A stretch of 62,579 nt of DNA from NCBI RefSeq assembly GCF_023715415.1, contig NZ_JAMBOB010000018.1:1-62579 (forward strand), in the 5' to 3' direction. The translations under genes and the position numbers were made by a program. Below the pieces are notes generated by a model. That model was not told the origin of the DNA and made no database searches. It saw nothing but the letters and a program-made list of their open reading frames with translations. This document shows, in pieces, positions 17,845-27,158 of the stretch (its first letter is position 1; each line of letters begins with the position of its first letter). The DNA comes from Neobacillus niacini. GTDB taxonomy: Bacteria; Bacillota; Bacilli; Bacillales; Cytobacillaceae.

Positions 17845-19293
17845 GATTGATCTCCACCCCTTGTTTGATCATCCGGGCTTGTCATGGATGTTCGCGATTT
17901 ATAGAATTGACGGGGCATCATAAAAAATGATTTGCTAAATTCTTTGAAACTGATAGGTGTAAGTGATCCAATATATGGAGATCCAAAGGATGACATGGTA
18001 GAAAAATAAAAAATTGTTAAAATAAAACCAATAATGACACCAAACAATCCAAAAAAAGTACTCAATAATATAATACCGAATCGTAGGATTGTAATGGCTG
18101 TGCTTAAGTTTTGATTTACTAAGGTAAAAGAAGAAATATAAGTAATAGCAGCCACTACCAGCATCGTTGGTGAAGTCAAGCCGGCACGTATGGCAGCATC
18201 CCCTACGATTAACCCGCCTAATACTGCTACGGTTTGACCAATGGCTCTTGGCAGGCGTACGCCTGCTTCATTAAAAAGTTCAAATAAAAAAAGAACAATA
18301 AACATTTCTATAGGACTAGATAAGGGCAGTCCAAAACGAGAGACGGAAATGGTCGCAACAAGTAAATATGGAACTATTAAAAGCAGAAAAAGCAATCCAA
18401 GCTCCTGGTAAGAAAGCAGAAATGATTAAACCTAACATCCTGATAATTCTTTCTACTGAAACATAAGCATAACTTATGTATGTATCTTCTGGTGATTTTG
18501 TCTGCAATAATAAATTTACGGGAGCAAAAATGACAGTGGGATTTCCATCCACCAAAAGTACAAAGCGTCCTTGATTAAGCGCCTGAACTACAAAGTCTGG
18601 TCTCCCAGTATAGTCCATACTAGGAAAAACGGAATAGGGCCTGTCTCTAACATACGCTTCAAGCTCGTAAATACTAGTCAAAATATCTAGTTCTACTTTA
18701 TCTAATCTTTTATGGATTTCATATAGAACTCTTTGATCAATGATATCTTCAATATAGATGAGAGCCACTTTTGTTCTGCTTCTTTTACCGATCGTATATT
18801 TCTCTAGACATAATGATGAGGTATTAAGTCTTCGGCGGATTAAGGAGATATTGGTTTTTAAATCCTCTACAAATCCATCTTTTGGACCTCTAATTGATGT
18901 CTCGAGAGCAGATTCTTCAGGCGCCCGTTTAGGTAAGTCACCTGCTTTTATACTTAACAGCGCGTTCCCCAATACAAATAGTACGTTCCCTTCAAATAGC
19001 AAATCAGATAATTCGTCTAATGATTTAGAGAAAACCTCTTCTGCTTGAAAGAAAGATTTAAGCTTATATTCTACAGTTCCTTTTTCATGTACTCCAAGTT
19101 TTGGCAAAATATATTGATCTAAATAGTGACTGTCAATTAAGCTTTCAAAAAAAATCATTTCAAATGGTTCTTTATCCGATTGGTGCACTTTACAAAGCAG
19201 GTCATCACTTTTCCTAAATCGCTTTTTTAATTCATCGGCTTTTTCCTTATACCTGCCATTAAGTAGGGGATTCGAGTTTATTGTTTTTACCAT
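17841..19293 (-). pseudogene. spore germinant receptor A subunit (GerA family), frameshifted
   Basis: An N-terminal frame (18316-19305) and a C-terminal frame (17841-18395) together make a GerA-type A subunit of about 480 residues. The first part holds the cytoplasmic domain and the first membrane helices and leaves frame after PGAWIAFSAFN. The second continues with the conserved SRFGLPLSSP...EAGVRLPRAIGQTVAVLGG core. Compared with family alignments from memory, about four residues are missing at the junction, consistent with an eight-base deletion rather than a homopolymer slip. The second ATG at 19293 is preferred as start. The receptor is probably inactive. Confidence 0.85.
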
Positions 19294-20389
19294 GTTGTTT
19301 TTCATCCCTTTTCTTTAATACTGAAACAATCAACGCGGATAACAGGATTTGAAGAAGGAAAAATACCATACAGGCAGGTAAAAAATACTTATAGATAGCA
19401 AAATAAAAATAGTAAGATTCTAACTTTATGATCATCAATCCAAATAATAAAAGATAGATAACACCAACTAGTTTCGGATTCAGTCTGTAATGTTTTAATT
19501 TCTTGGTAAAAAATATGCCTAAAAGATACATGAATAAACCAATACGAATTAGCGCACCTGCAAGCCATTGATATAAAGCGAAAAAATCCAAATGAGAAAT
19601 ATACTCCCCTATGCTTAATACACGCCACTGTTCATATGCTGGATACCTAAAATGGGCTGCTTCCGTTGGGCCAAACTCCATGATTGCAGCAGAAAGTGGG
19701 CCAAAAATTAAGCCTGTTATGGCAGTCAATAAAATAAACAAATGTTTAAATTTTATTTGTTCCTGAGAGAATGGCTGCAACAATATCACGATGTAAATTT
19801 CAAGAAGTCCGGAAAGTACATAGATTACTCCTTTCAAAACAGGAACATATCCATCCGCAAATATTGGAAATAAGAGATGCGGATCCTTAACGGTAGTATT
19901 TGTAAGTGCAATAAATATTCCTAATAACATAACCAGGGGAAGTAAAAAACCGCTCGAGATTGCCATTGATTTGACACCAGCAAGAGTTACTAAGAAACAT
20001 GCTAAAATGAGAATGAAGCTAATGACAAAAACAGCAGTTTCACCAAGAAAGTAGGCTTTTAACCATATCATTAAGTCCCTTAAAGTAATAAAGGCGCTTA
20101 GAAATAAAAAAAGAATGGCCGGAATCGATATTATAATGGATACACTCTTTCCAAGACGTTGCCTAATCATTTGAAAAAAACCTTCATTTGGGCTATTTTT
20201 AACAATAAAATAGATTAGCCAAAGAAATATAAGAGAAATAGGATATGCAACAATAACACTTACCCAACTATCCCTGCCTGCTGCCTGAAGAAGATTGGGA
20301 ATCAAGATGACATGATTTAGCAATCCTGTTGAAAGAATCAGCAATAAGAATAGTTGCCGTGGAACTAAGATTTTTATTAAACTTTGCAT
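19259..20389 (-). CDS. spore germinant receptor B subunit (GerAB-type permease)
   Basis: About 376 residues and ten membrane helices, a member of the GerAB family within the APC transporter superfamily. B subunits bind the germinant and have been modelled as nutrient-gated channels. The ATG at 20389 follows GGTGG by five bases; an upstream GTG has nothing before it. Its 3' end overlaps the A subunit by about 35 bases. The first position of B in the operon (B-A-C) differs from the common A-B-C order. Confidence 0.88.
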   Translation of the reverse strand: MQSLIKILVPRQLFLLLILSTGLLNHVILIPNLLQAAGRDSWVSVIVAYPISLIFLWLIYFIVKNSPNEGFFQMIRQRLGKSVSIIISIPAILFLFLSAFITLRDLMIWLKAYFLGETAVFVISFILILACFLVTLAGVKSMAISSGFLLPLVMLLGIFIALTNTTVKDPHLLFPIFADGYVPVLKGVIYVLSGLLEIYIVILLQPFSQEQIKFKHLFILLTAITGLIFGPLSAAIMEFGPTEAAHFRYPAYEQWRVLSIGEYISHLDFFALYQWLAGALIRIGLFMYLLGIFFTKKLKHYRLNPKLVGVIYLLLFGLMIIKLESYYFYFAIYKYFLPACMVFFLLQILLSALIVSVLKKRDEKQHGKNNKLESPT

Positions 20390-20519
20390 GAGGACCACCG
20401 AATTTCATCATTTTTCTACTATTATTCACCAAAAATTTGAAATATATGTTTATACTGTTATGAGTACATAGTAGCGTCTTTGCATAAGGTATGTAATCCG
20501 GATCAGACATTACTGAAAA

Positions 20520-20548
20520 CAAGCCAGTCCAAAGGAAACTGGCTTTAA
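20520..20548 (-). terminator. terminator after the 51-residue small gene
   Basis: Stem AAGCCAGT / ACTGGCTT with a loop of about twelve bases, followed on the minus strand by TTGTTTTC. It would insulate the germination operon from the small gene upstream. Confidence 0.55.
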
Positions 20549-20657
20549 TTCTGAAATTTAACTTTTGAACCAATCTTCCAATTTTAAGGCAGGTTTGATG
20601 TTCGCTCTCCCTTTTTGAAGTTTACATAATATTATTATGATTTATTCATGAATTTCA

Positions 20658-20813
20658 TTATGATCTTCCAGCCGTCATATCGTTATATGGTAAAATTAGC
20701 TTTTTCACCTTATCATAGTTCATTGAACTTATTTCTCTCATTAAACGTGGAATTGCTTTTTCAGGATACCCATAATCCCGAAGCAACTTCTCCATTTTTT
20801 TCATTTCTTCCAT
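20658..20813 (-). CDS. small hypothetical protein, 51 residues
   Basis: Begins MEEMKKMEKLLRDYGYPEKA and ends MTAGRS. The ATG at 20813 is preceded by GGAGG with a seven-base spacing, so translation is likely. It is charged, has no membrane segment, and is predicted to be two short amphipathic helices. I do not recognise a family. It lies between the two germination operons and is followed by a hairpin terminator. Confidence 0.7.
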   Translation of the reverse strand: MEEMKKMEKLLRDYGYPEKAIPRLMREISSMNYDKVKKLILPYNDMTAGRS

Positions 20814-20972
20814 CCTAATACCTCCAAATACATTATCTATTCACCTTTACTATTCCCTATAAAATGAATGAGCAAAATGGAAATATTTTTTCCCGATACT
20901 TATTTTCAGCAATCATCCAGTATAGTGCTATTTAAACTACATAACCTATATCTGTTTAGGAGGTGAAACAGG

Positions 20973-21161
20973 ATGTCTAACCAAAAGCAAAACAACAAAA
21001 GTGTTGCAGATGGAATTAAAGAAACTGCAGGTGCTGCCTTTCATACTATTCATAGTGCCTTGGAAACCACTGAGAATGTCGCTATGAATGCAGTAGACGC
21101 TGCTAAAAATGCTGCAAACAATTTAGCTGGGAATGGAAAAAATCAACGAAATCATGATTAA
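20973..21161 (+). CDS. small Ala/Asn-rich helical protein, 62 residues
   Basis: A 62-residue hydrophilic protein, with GKN/Asn-rich ends and a central amphipathic region with Ala repeats (AAFHTIHSALETTENVAMNAVDAAKNAANN, about 20-50). The composition resembles LEA-like or spore-associated small proteins, but this is inference from composition only. AGGAGG precedes the ATG and a strong terminator follows immediately, so it is a real monocistronic gene. It lies among germination genes. Confidence 0.78.
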   Translation: MSNQKQNNKSVADGIKETAGAAFHTIHSALETTENVAMNAVDAAKNAANNLAGNGKNQRNHD

Positions 21162-21170
21162 AAAGTAACT

Positions 21171-21203
21171 AAAAAAATCCCTTTGGATGAAAGGGATTTT
21201 TTT
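21171..21203 (+). terminator. terminator of the 62-residue gene
   Basis: AAAAAAATCCCTT / AAAGGGATTTTTTT hairpin with a six-base loop and a seven-T run. Confidence 0.88.
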
Positions 21204-21234
21204 CCGTTGGAAGGATTATTATTTAGATTGCTTC

Positions 21235-21411
21235 TTATTTTGTAATTTTGTAATTTTTATGATTTACAATCGTAATTAAGGGTTCATCCTTTTCTTTTGA
21301 AACACCGTATTGAACCATAACGGAATTTTCCCTTACCCCCGTAACCACACCTTCTAAAGAATTCCCCTCTCGTTTAAAGGAAATCTTATCGCCAACTTTT
21401 GCATTAGCCAT
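21235..21411 (-). CDS. DUF2187 (YkvS-like) protein, 58 residues
   Basis: A 58-residue protein starting MANAKVGDKISFKREGNS and ending VNHKNYKITK. It matches the compact SH3-like beta-barrel proteins of the DUF2187/YkvS family known in Bacillus, of unknown function. GAGGTGATAG precedes the ATG. It lies just downstream of the intact germination operon, but a gap of about 110 bases separates it from the D subunit. Confidence 0.82.
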   Translation of the reverse strand: MANAKVGDKISFKREGNSLEGVVTGVRENSVMVQYGVSKEKDEPLITIVNHKNYKITK

Positions 21412-21518
21412 TCTATCACCTCGCCTTTATATTTGCCAAAAATAACTGATAAAATACTTGTATACTAGCGATTAAACTGTTGTGTTTCTCCTTTCACGAC
21501 AATCCATTTTTATGAAAT

Positions 21519-21674
21519 TTATAAAATGGAAAAAAACGGAAGAATAATGATGGTTGCTGTAAGGAAAAAAACTGCAAGTGCACTCATTTTATTTTTTTCT
21601 TTCCATAAAGTGACACCAAAGCCACAGGTATAAACCGCAATCGAAATCAGAGCAAGAACAATAAGGATTTGCAA
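21519..21674 (-). CDS. germinant receptor D-type subunit, 51 residues, two membrane helices
   Basis: A 51-residue membrane protein with two hydrophobic helices (about 2-23 and 31-51) joined by a charged turn WKEKNK. The TTG start is one base after the stop codon of the C subunit, whose last codons supply the GGGGGAG ribosome binding site. Small two-helix D subunits are known beside GerA, GerB and GerK-type receptors in Bacillus and modulate germination; that comparison is from knowledge, the helices and spacing are seen here. It has no homologue in the other operon of this window. Confidence 0.75.
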   Translation of the reverse strand: MQILIVLALISIAVYTCGFGVTLWKEKNKMSALAVFFLTATIIILPFFSIL

Positions 21675-21675
21675 C

Positions 21676-22923
21676 TTACTCCCCCACCTTTATCGGTTTT
21701 TTAATTATTTTACCATAATCTATAATTTGAATATCTGCTTTCACCTGAATGTCTGCATGAATATACGATTTAGCCCAATTAAATTTTTTATATTGCTGAA
21801 TTGTTCCAAAATATCTTCGGGAATTAAAAGATAAAGGGTATGGTACACCTTTTAATTGGGTTTGTGATTTTTTTAAAACTTTTTCAAATAAGCCCTCGAC
21901 ATCTTTAATTATTTCATGTTTTAAGATTTGCCGGTTTTTTTCCTTTAAAAAATTTACCATTGAAGGGTTTGACAAAATTTCATACTCTAAAGGGACGGTT
22001 ATAAGAATCATTGGCTTAGGTCCCTTTAGATTCATCCTTACTTTATTGTTTTTTGTCTTCGAGACTCTTGCTGAAAACTGTTTGTTATTGTCAGAGAAGG
22101 GGTTAGGGAAATTCACTAATATTTCTTTAATATTCGTTGTATCATCTAAGATATTGATAACGCGAGTTTCTTGACCGTTAAGTTTATCAATCATTACGCC
22201 ATTCTTAAAGACTGCTGAACCAATAAATTGGGTATCATCTAGTTCCCCTGTAGCATTCAACTCACCTGCCATGTATTCATCTTCCTGTTTTATTTCACGA
22301 TGCTTCTGCTTTTCGGCTGTGGTATACATTGCCAAAAAGAGGTCTGTCCCTCTTTCCGTTGTTTGAAGATAACGGAAGAGTGTAGAATCCGGAATCAGCC
22401 CATTTTCTATACCATGATTGATCATAAATTGATAGTATTTATGCGGTCTAGTCTCCATTTTCGGTCGATTATGAATAAAATACTGGCTAGCCTTTTCTTT
22501 CGATACAGCTATATAACTATTTTGGTGGATTTCTTTATCCTTTGTAATATCATAGAAAGTAGAAGGAAAGGTTTTGTCCCTTGCGAAATCCTCAGAAACA
22601 ACAAAAATTTTTAATAGTTCATAAGTTACTTTGCGGGAAATGACTGCATTAGCAGTGGCTTTTGCAGCAATGAAATCATTGGCATCGAAAGAGATAATTT
22701 CTCGCGGTTTTTCTGTTGAACCGCCACCGCCTTGAATGCTCCCCACCTCAGGATTGGCTAGTAACATGGTGACTTTAATTTTACCCTTCTGACTAGAACG
22801 ATCAAGTCCCAGCCCGATCACATAGGATTTATCTTCAATCTCTTCACGATCCCAACAGCCTGTTAAAATGCAAATCATGACGCAATAAAACAATAATCTA
22901 CATACTGTTTTTGTTTTTAGCAT
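21676..22923 (-). CDS. spore germinant receptor C subunit (Ger(x)C lipoprotein)
   Basis: A 415-residue Ger(x)C protein. The signal peptide ends at the lipobox with Cys at 23 (ILTGC), followed by WDREEIEDKSYVIGLGLDRSS, the family opening. It overlaps the B gene by 26 bases, indicating translational coupling. It is the third gene of an intact A-B-C-D receptor. The C subunit is needed for receptor assembly in the spore inner membrane. Confidence 0.9.
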   Translation of the reverse strand: MLKTKTVCRLLFYCVMICILTGCWDREEIEDKSYVIGLGLDRSSQKGKIKVTMLLANPEVGSIQGGGGSTEKPREIISFDANDFIAAKATANAVISRKVTYELLKIFVVSEDFARDKTFPSTFYDITKDKEIHQNSYIAVSKEKASQYFIHNRPKMETRPHKYYQFMINHGIENGLIPDSTLFRYLQTTERGTDLFLAMYTTAEKQKHREIKQEDEYMAGELNATGELDDTQFIGSAVFKNGVMIDKLNGQETRVINILDDTTNIKEILVNFPNPFSDNNKQFSARVSKTKNNKVRMNLKGPKPMILITVPLEYEILSNPSMVNFLKEKNRQILKHEIIKDVEGLFEKVLKKSQTQLKGVPYPLSFNSRRYFGTIQQYKKFNWAKSYIHADIQVKADIQIIDYGKIIKKPIKVGE

Positions 22924-24007
22924 GTTTAAATTCTCCTTTTATCAATGCAACCATCCATAAAAGAATCGAAATGACGGCGAACGTAGGACCCGCTAGGTTT
23001 GTAATTGGAGTTTTAAAGTCTAGACCGGCATCCAGGGGTGATTCGGGAATGATTCCAATCAATAAATATATCGTCGCAAGTGATGGAATCAAGTATTCAA
23101 AGTCTTTAATTTTAAAAATATGACCAAACATGAGAGCATTGATATACAAAAATGCAGTGAAACGAATAAATGCACTGATAATCCAAATGATGAAAAATAT
23201 GATTTCGACATTCGGAATAAATTCTCCAAGCGAAATAAAACGAATCACTGTGTGGAATGGATAACCAATTCCACCTAGTGAGGTATCAAACATACAGATA
23301 AAAAGGAAAGTTGCTGCGCTAATTTGGATACTGACATAAACATATGCAATCCAAGTTCCTTTACTGAAAACTTTGTTGGATGTGAAGTACGGGATAATCA
23401 TCGCAAATATAAAAAACTCAGCAAATAAGGTTAGTTGTTGTGGGCCTTGCTTCAAAATTTCAAGCGTTCCAGGACCCCAAATGGGAAAGATGGATTGAAT
23501 TTTGCCATGCTGCATGCTGAGATAAAAGACAATATACAAAGAGACCAGCACATAGAAAACAATCAGATAAGAAACCGAACCAATATGTTGAAGGCCTTTT
23601 TTAGCGCCATATGCACTGATAATGATTAAAATAGCATAGATGATCACATTAGGTGTTGCCGTAAAATAAAACGCTCGAATGATATCAATATACGTCCTGG
23701 TACTTGCCGAAATCCCGAATGAGCTGATGATAAATATAACCAAACAAATGATAAAACCCAGATATTTTCCGAGTATTTTATTAATTACGGAAAACAAATC
23801 TTTACCCTGATACAGCGACAATGTCTTTATTAATAAATAAAGAGGGATAAAAAAAATTCCGGCTGATAGGAGCGGGATCATCCATGCTGCATTTTGTACC
23901 TTATTATAAAGCATGGTCGGTGTATCCTCAGTGGCTTTCGCTCCGACCATTAAGATAGCGATGGAAACATATTCACGAATTCCTAGTTTTCCAGGGTGCT
24001 GGTTCAT
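22898..24007 (-). CDS. spore germinant receptor B subunit (GerAB-type permease)
   Basis: A 369-residue protein with ten predicted helices, GerAB family. It begins after AAAGGG and stands six bases downstream of the A subunit, so the genes are in one operon. B subunits decide germinant specificity in characterised receptors; the ligand here cannot be read from the sequence. Confidence 0.9.
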   Translation of the reverse strand: MNQHPGKLGIREYVSIAILMVGAKATEDTPTMLYNKVQNAAWMIPLLSAGIFFIPLYLLIKTLSLYQGKDLFSVINKILGKYLGFIICLVIFIISSFGISASTRTYIDIIRAFYFTATPNVIIYAILIIISAYGAKKGLQHIGSVSYLIVFYVLVSLYIVFYLSMQHGKIQSIFPIWGPGTLEILKQGPQQLTLFAEFFIFAMIIPYFTSNKVFSKGTWIAYVYVSIQISAATFLFICMFDTSLGGIGYPFHTVIRFISLGEFIPNVEIIFFIIWIISAFIRFTAFLYINALMFGHIFKIKDFEYLIPSLATIYLLIGIIPESPLDAGLDFKTPITNLAGPTFAVISILLWMVALIKGEFKHAKNKNSM

Positions 24008-24013
24008 ATAAAC

Positions 24014-25555
24014 TTATCCCTTTCTTTGTTTAACGATATCCTTTGGTTTTAAATAGCCTGGGCGAAACCTTTCTTTCATTGGAACATGACGGATTATTAA
24101 GTCCTTTGATGAAAAAGAATGTGGTGTCATCGGTGCAAAATAGGGTGTGCCAAATGACTTCAATGACAATAAATAAAAAAGTCCTGCAATTAATAGTGCC
24201 ATCATCCCATAAATTCCGATAAAGCCGGCTGAAAAAATAAATAAGAATCGTGTAATGCGAATGGCAAAATTCAAGCTTCCATCCGCAATAATAAATGAGC
24301 TCAATCCGCTTAAGGCTATGACGATGATGACAATTGGACTAATGATGTTTGCCTGCACAGCGGCTTGACCTAAAATTAACGCACCAACAATCCCTATCGT
24401 TGGACCTATGGGGGATGGCACACGTAAACCCGCTTCACGAATAAGCTCAAAAGCAATTTCCATCATGAGGACTTCCACTATTGATGGAAAAGGGACCCTT
24501 TCCCTGGTACCGGCAATCGCCATCAATAAATCTGGTGGGATCATTCCGACATGAAAGTTTGTAATCGCAATATATATTGGAGAAGTAAAAACCGCAACAA
24601 ACAGAGCAAGGAATCGTAATATCCGAATGAAATTACCATAAGGCGTACGCAAGTAATGATCTTCTGGCGAATGGAACATAGTCCAGAAGGTAGCAGGCAG
24701 GATTAAACAAGCAGGTGAATTTTCCATTAACAAAATAATATGCCCTTCTTCAATAAAAGCGGCCGCACGGTCAGGACGTTCCGTATAGAGTATAGTAGGA
24801 AATAAAGACCTTGGTCGCTCTTCTAGATATTGCTCTAAAATACTTAAATCAAGAATACTATCAACAACAAATGAATCTAGCTTATCTTTTATGGTTTTTA
24901 GCAGTTCTTCATTTACAAGGTCCTTTTGATAAACAAGAAATACATTGTTCCTAGATCTTTTTGCAATCGTCCGGGTTTCAACAAGAAGATTTTCATTTTT
25001 AATTTTTTTACGAATTAAGGCGATATTATCGATTCCTCTTTCATTAAATGCTTCTTTTGCCCCTTTTACAATTACCTCATTTTCAGACTTTTCAATCGAT
25101 CGGCCACTAATTTGGGTCGTTTCAAATAGATAACATTGTTTATCGCCATCCACAAATAAGGCGGTGTTCCCAGCAGTAATAAATTCTGTTATCTCACCAA
25201 TATTTGTATTTGTACTTGCAATGGGGTAGGAAACAATATCTGGAATTTTTTCTGATGGGTGCTCGTCATCAATTAATGGCTCCACTATGCTTTCAATAAT
25301 GATTTGTAAACCTACCATTGTGCTCAAGTAAATAATAAAACCCTTCCGATTGAGGGAAGTGATGGTGAACTCACGCACTTTGACATCACTATTATCCGGA
25401 ACAGTAAAAAGAGACTTAAAGGTCGCTAAATTTTGATCATAACTAGCACTAATATCCTGTTTCTTTAAATCAATAACCCTAGCATTGGATTGTTCATTAA
25501 ATTCAGGTTCGGTATTTAAACCTTGCTTCCACAACTTGGAGATTTTCTTTTGCAT
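24014..25555 (-). CDS. spore germinant receptor A subunit (GerA family)
   Basis: A 513-residue A subunit from the ATG at 25555, chosen because GGGAGGG lies eight bases before it; a longer frame to 25591 lacks this. There is a cytoplasmic N-terminal domain of about 330 residues with TLYTERPDRAAAFIEEGH-type motifs, then about five helices with GTRERVPFPSIVEVLMMEIAFELIREAG (written as the region near 395-420). All family blocks are intact, in contrast to the A gene at 17.8-19.3 kb. It heads the A-B-C-D operon. Confidence 0.92.
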   Translation of the reverse strand: MQKKISKLWKQGLNTEPEFNEQSNARVIDLKKQDISASYDQNLATFKSLFTVPDNSDVKVREFTITSLNRKGFIIYLSTMVGLQIIIESIVEPLIDDEHPSEKIPDIVSYPIASTNTNIGEITEFITAGNTALFVDGDKQCYLFETTQISGRSIEKSENEVIVKGAKEAFNERGIDNIALIRKKIKNENLLVETRTIAKRSRNNVFLVYQKDLVNEELLKTIKDKLDSFVVDSILDLSILEQYLEERPRSLFPTILYTERPDRAAAFIEEGHIILLMENSPACLILPATFWTMFHSPEDHYLRTPYGNFIRILRFLALFVAVFTSPIYIAITNFHVGMIPPDLLMAIAGTRERVPFPSIVEVLMMEIAFELIREAGLRVPSPIGPTIGIVGALILGQAAVQANIISPIVIIVIALSGLSSFIIADGSLNFAIRITRFLFIFSAGFIGIYGMMALLIAGLFYLLSLKSFGTPYFAPMTPHSFSSKDLIIRHVPMKERFRPGYLKPKDIVKQRKG

Positions 25556-25704
25556 CCCAAAATCCCTCCCAGTTTTTATATCGTTTTCCATTACTAGGTG
25601 TTTTATGTACGTATAGGAACTTAGTGAAAATTTTAAATTTTTTATTTCGGAGTACGAAAAAGATGGTACAATACAAGTTATTAATTGATGGATGAGGGAT
25701 TGGA

Positions 25705-26631
25705 ATGAACAAGAAATGGATGATTTACGGTATGTTGTTTTTTGCGACGGCTACTTGGGGAAGTGCGTTTATAGCTGGTAAGATTGCGGTTCAAAGCTTT
25801 GAACCGGCAACGGTTGCATTTTTACGATTTTTAGGGGCTGCAGTTCTTTTGTTTCCACTTATGTGGATGATGGAGAAAAACCGGAAGAAACCAACACTCA
25901 AGGATTATGGATTATTTGCATTTCTTGGCTTAACCGGTATTGCACTCTATAATATCTGTTTCTTTATAGCCACGAAACAGGCACCCGTTATTAAGAGTTC
26001 ACTGTTTATTGCCTCAAATCCGGTATTAATCGTTCTCTTATCTGGGTTATTTTTGAAAGAAAAAATCACAAGGAATCATATTATCGGAATGGTAATTGCT
26101 CTTTCTGGAGCGGCATTTATTATCACAGATGGACATATCCTTACATTGTTTCAATTAGGCTTTGAAACGATTGATTTCGTTTTACTTGGTGCCGTCATTA
26201 GCTGGGCTTTATATAGTGTGGTCGGTAAAGTGGTTTTGAAAAAATATAGTGCCGTGGAATCCACTACTTATGCGGTTGCGTTTGGTACGGTATTTTTAGC
26301 ACCTTTTGCTTTTGTAGAAACATCTTGGCAGGATATCGCTCAGGCTAATTTCTCAACATGGGTAGCGATTGCCCATATGAGTATTTTTGTAACTGTCGTT
26401 TCCTTTATTATGTATTATTACGGAATCAAAGAGGTTGGTGCCGCCAAAGCTTCTATTTTTATTAATGTCATGCCCGTATCGGCTGTATTAATGGCTACCA
26501 TCTACCTAGGAGAAACCTTCACTTGGTCTCATGGAATCGGGGCAGCATTTGTATTAACTGGGGTCTATATTGGAACAAATACGAAGTTATTTACTAGAAA
26601 AGTACCCAACGTGAATGTTGCGGATTGTTAA
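25705..26631 (+). CDS. DMT-superfamily transporter (EamA type)
   Basis: A 308-residue protein with ten membrane helices in two EamA repeats (about 7-140 and 155-290), each opening with an FxxA/WGxxF motif (TWGSAFIAGK; SWALYSVVGK). Such transporters export amino acids, nucleobases or drugs; the substrate cannot be read from the sequence. It is monocistronic, with a terminator following, and is divergent from the germination operon. Confidence 0.88.
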   Translation: MNKKWMIYGMLFFATATWGSAFIAGKIAVQSFEPATVAFLRFLGAAVLLFPLMWMMEKNRKKPTLKDYGLFAFLGLTGIALYNICFFIATKQAPVIKSSLFIASNPVLIVLLSGLFLKEKITRNHIIGMVIALSGAAFIITDGHILTLFQLGFETIDFVLLGAVISWALYSVVGKVVLKKYSAVESTTYAVAFGTVFLAPFAFVETSWQDIAQANFSTWVAIAHMSIFVTVVSFIMYYYGIKEVGAAKASIFINVMPVSAVLMATIYLGETFTWSHGIGAAFVLTGVYIGTNTKLFTRKVPNVNVADC

Positions 26632-26660
26632 GAATTTCAGTACCCACATCAATGGAGACT

Positions 26661-26698
26661 AGCACCACACTTTTCAAAAGTGGTGCTATTTTATTTTA
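26661..26698 (+). terminator. terminator of the DMT transporter gene
   Basis: Stem AGCACCAC / GTGGTGCT with an extended AAAAG pair, followed by ATTTTATTTT. It overlaps the 3' end of the convergent gene. Confidence 0.8.
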
Positions 26699-27158
26699 CT
26701 TTTGCTACTCCTAAAGCAAAATGGTGCCAAAGAATATTTTCGACTACCTCAGCTTGTGCTTCTTCACAATCAATAATGAGAATAACCTCTGAATGCTTCC
26801 CTTTTAAAACTCGTTTTTTCTTCTTTATAACGGTTTCAGTGAAAAGCCTAATAGAAAGTCCTAGTACAAATCCGATAAAGGCACTAATAAGTCCCCAGTA
26901 AATTGGACCCCAAGCTAATTTAAATCCGATACTAGCACCAATTACCGAAAAGGCCGTTGCTAGTGCCATCCCTATATCACTAAATGAAGTGCCGTCTGAA
27001 TGATGCGTGGAATCAAAAACCTTACGCTCCTCCGTTCTATTATCTAGTGGGATAGCAAAGATAGCTTCTTTTTTAATTCCCTTTTTCTCCAATTGTGAAA
27101 TGGCTATTTCTAAAAAAGCGTTACTTTCAAAAGTGGAAAAGAGCTGCAAACGAATCAC
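26691..27158 (-). CDS. membrane protein of unknown function, split alpha/beta domain around a helical hairpin
   Basis: A 155-residue protein: an N-terminal beta-alpha-beta segment (about 1-45), two glycine-rich membrane helices (about 64-105, GASIGF, GFVLGLS) and a C-terminal beta-alpha segment (VILIIDCEEAQAEVVENIL). The arrangement recalls DUF1269/general-stress-17M-type proteins, but I am not sure of the family. It starts with GTG that overlaps the stop of the upstream gene by four bases, so the two are translated as a unit. Confidence 0.75.
   Translation of the reverse strand: MIRLQLFSTFESNAFLEIAISQLEKKGIKKEAIFAIPLDNRTEERKVFDSTHHSDGTSFSDIGMALATAFSVIGASIGFKLAWGPIYWGLISAFIGFVLGLSIRLFTETVIKKKKRVLKGKHSEVILIIDCEEAQAEVVENILWHHFALGVAKVK

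Noticed and set aside
20399..20480. Sigma-G promoter of the B-A-C germination operon
   Set aside because: Only a partial match (CTATG-18-CATATAT) was found; the -10 does not fit CATNNTA.
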